Source: Liberiplasma sp046541015 (GTDB lineage: Bacteria; Bacillota_I; Bacilli_A; Izemoplasmatales; Izemoplasmataceae). Taken from it: a DNA stretch of 41,844 nt. The notes below the pieces were generated by a model, which saw only the letters and a program-made list of their open reading frames with translations, searched no databases and had not been told where the DNA came from. The stretch spans positions 1 through 41,844 of the forward strand of contig JBKHEA010000013.1 in assembly GCA_046541015.1 (NCBI GenBank), given 5' to 3'. This document shows, in pieces, positions 41,493 through 41,844 of the stretch; the stretch's first letter is position 1, and each line of letters opens with the position of its first letter. The translations under genes were made by a program, and so were the position numbers.

Positions 41493-41517
41493 ACACCACA
41501 ATCGTGGTGTTTTCTTT
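41491..41517 (+). terminator. Intrinsic terminator after the lipoprotein gene
   Basis: AAACACCAC (41491-41499) pairs with GTGGTGTTT (41504-41512), followed by TCTTT. It overlaps the stop codon. Confidence 0.88.
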
Positions 41518-41543
41518 AGTGATTTTTAAAATCTTAATAATTT

Positions 41544-41552
41544 TGTTATAAT
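41544..41552 (+). promoter_or_regulatory. Extended -10 promoter of the YeaQ-type gene
   Basis: TG-T-TATAAT at 41544-41552, with no convincing -35. The gene's AAGGAG follows about 10 nt later. Confidence 0.55.
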
Positions 41553-41573
41553 AAGGTAAAAAGGAGTGATGAT

Positions 41574-41819
41574 GTGGGATTATTAATTTATATTATTTTT
41601 GGTATATTTGTCGGATGGATTGCTAGTATTTTAATGAAAGTAAGAAGAAGAGGATTAATTAAAAACTTAATTATTGGATTACTTGGAGCGATGATTGGTG
41701 GATGGATTGGCCAAATATTAGGCTTAGGTGGCGTCAATGATTTTACGCTTGAAGGCTTTATCCTTGCAACCCTTGGTGCTGTTATACTGATCGCTTTATT
41801 AAGACGTCTAAGATTGTAA
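41574..41819 (+). CDS. GlsB/YeaQ/YmgE-family small membrane protein
   Basis: 81 aa starting at GTG, eight bases after AAGGAG; the two ATGs just before are too close to that site and out of frame. Three membrane segments: LLIYIIFGIFVGWIASILM (2-20), then IIGLLGAMIGGWIGQILGL (33-51) and FILATLGAVILIALLRR (about 61-77). G-x-x-G-W-x-A and GLLGAxIGGWIG are the family signatures (transglycosylase-associated protein). Often stress-induced; precise function is unsettled. It has its own extended -10 promoter. Confidence 0.88.
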   Translation: MGLLIYIIFGIFVGWIASILMKVRRRGLIKNLIIGLLGAMIGGWIGQILGLGGVNDFTLEGFILATLGAVILIALLRRLRL

Positions 41820-41844
41820 ATTAAAACCTTCTGTACAAAACTTG

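Noticed and set aside
1..41844. CRISPR array or restriction/phage-defence island
   Set aside because: No regularly spaced repeats, Cas proteins, methyltransferase-nuclease pairs or other defence genes were seen. The helicase-like protein at 21404 lacks ATPase motifs and defence neighbours.

Overview
The window is AT-rich bacterial chromosome. UGA is used as a stop (for example the gene ending at 17753) and tryptophan is written as UGG, so the code is standard. Short intergenic spaces, purine-rich Shine-Dalgarno sites, U-tailed hairpin terminators, a Firmicutes-type peptide deformylase, lipobox lipoproteins and CcpA-like operator sequences point to a low-GC Bacillota. Gene content and protein style suggest the Acholeplasma/Izemoplasma side of the Mollicutes that keeps the standard code. 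This placement is inferred from protein character, not from a marker gene.

Layout. (1) 1-7000 is an accessory region. It starts with the 3' half of tRNA-Cys and its terminators, followed by a decayed RHS-repeat gene with an intact C-terminal tip and a small membrane protein that may be its immunity partner. Next comes a divergent locus: a PlcR/Rgg-like (RRNPP-type) regulator on the minus strand and, on the plus strand, a 45-aa secreted peptide precursor, a small helical protein, a 642-aa secreted protein of unknown family and two small membrane proteins. I read this as a candidate peptide-pheromone system with an exoprotein operon. (2) 7200-16500 is ordinary chromosome with many single genes: membrane proteins, a phosphotransferase, a DUF1295 protein, a membrane-anchored XRE regulator with zinc ribbons, a chromate transporter, cyclophilin, a 5'-nucleotidase lipoprotein and a lipase-like hydrolase. 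(3) 16500-28800 holds three related XRE plus TPR-like regulators (16494, 23792, 26037). Among them lie the threonine-to-glycine genes tdh-kbl, a 10-TM protein, a 792-aa protein that looks like an SF1 helicase with every catalytic motif lost, a HIT protein, YjbQ and an M48 protease. (4) 28850-35870 carries a flavin-reductase-like domain fused to transposase-type HTHs, a BASS/ACR3-type transporter, and a six-gene operon for a multisubunit FAD/Fe-S amino-acid dehydrogenase plus a glutamate-semialdehyde dehydrogenase, probably for proline catabolism. (5) 35866-41819 is housekeeping: a methyltransferase, glutathione peroxidase, transaldolase, peptide deformylase, phosphofructokinase, UPF0223, a pseudouridine synthase, a lipoprotein and a YeaQ-type membrane protein.

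Regulation. CRE-like sequences (consensus TGWAANCGNTNWCA) lie just downstream of the tdh -10 box, inside the promoter of the proline-type operon, and just upstream of the phosphofructokinase promoter. This is the arrangement expected if a CcpA-type protein represses amino-acid catabolism and activates glycolysis. Many promoters carry an extended -10 (TGnTATAAT), and many terminators include the stop codon of the gene they end. All calls were made by reading the sequence; no database search was possible.
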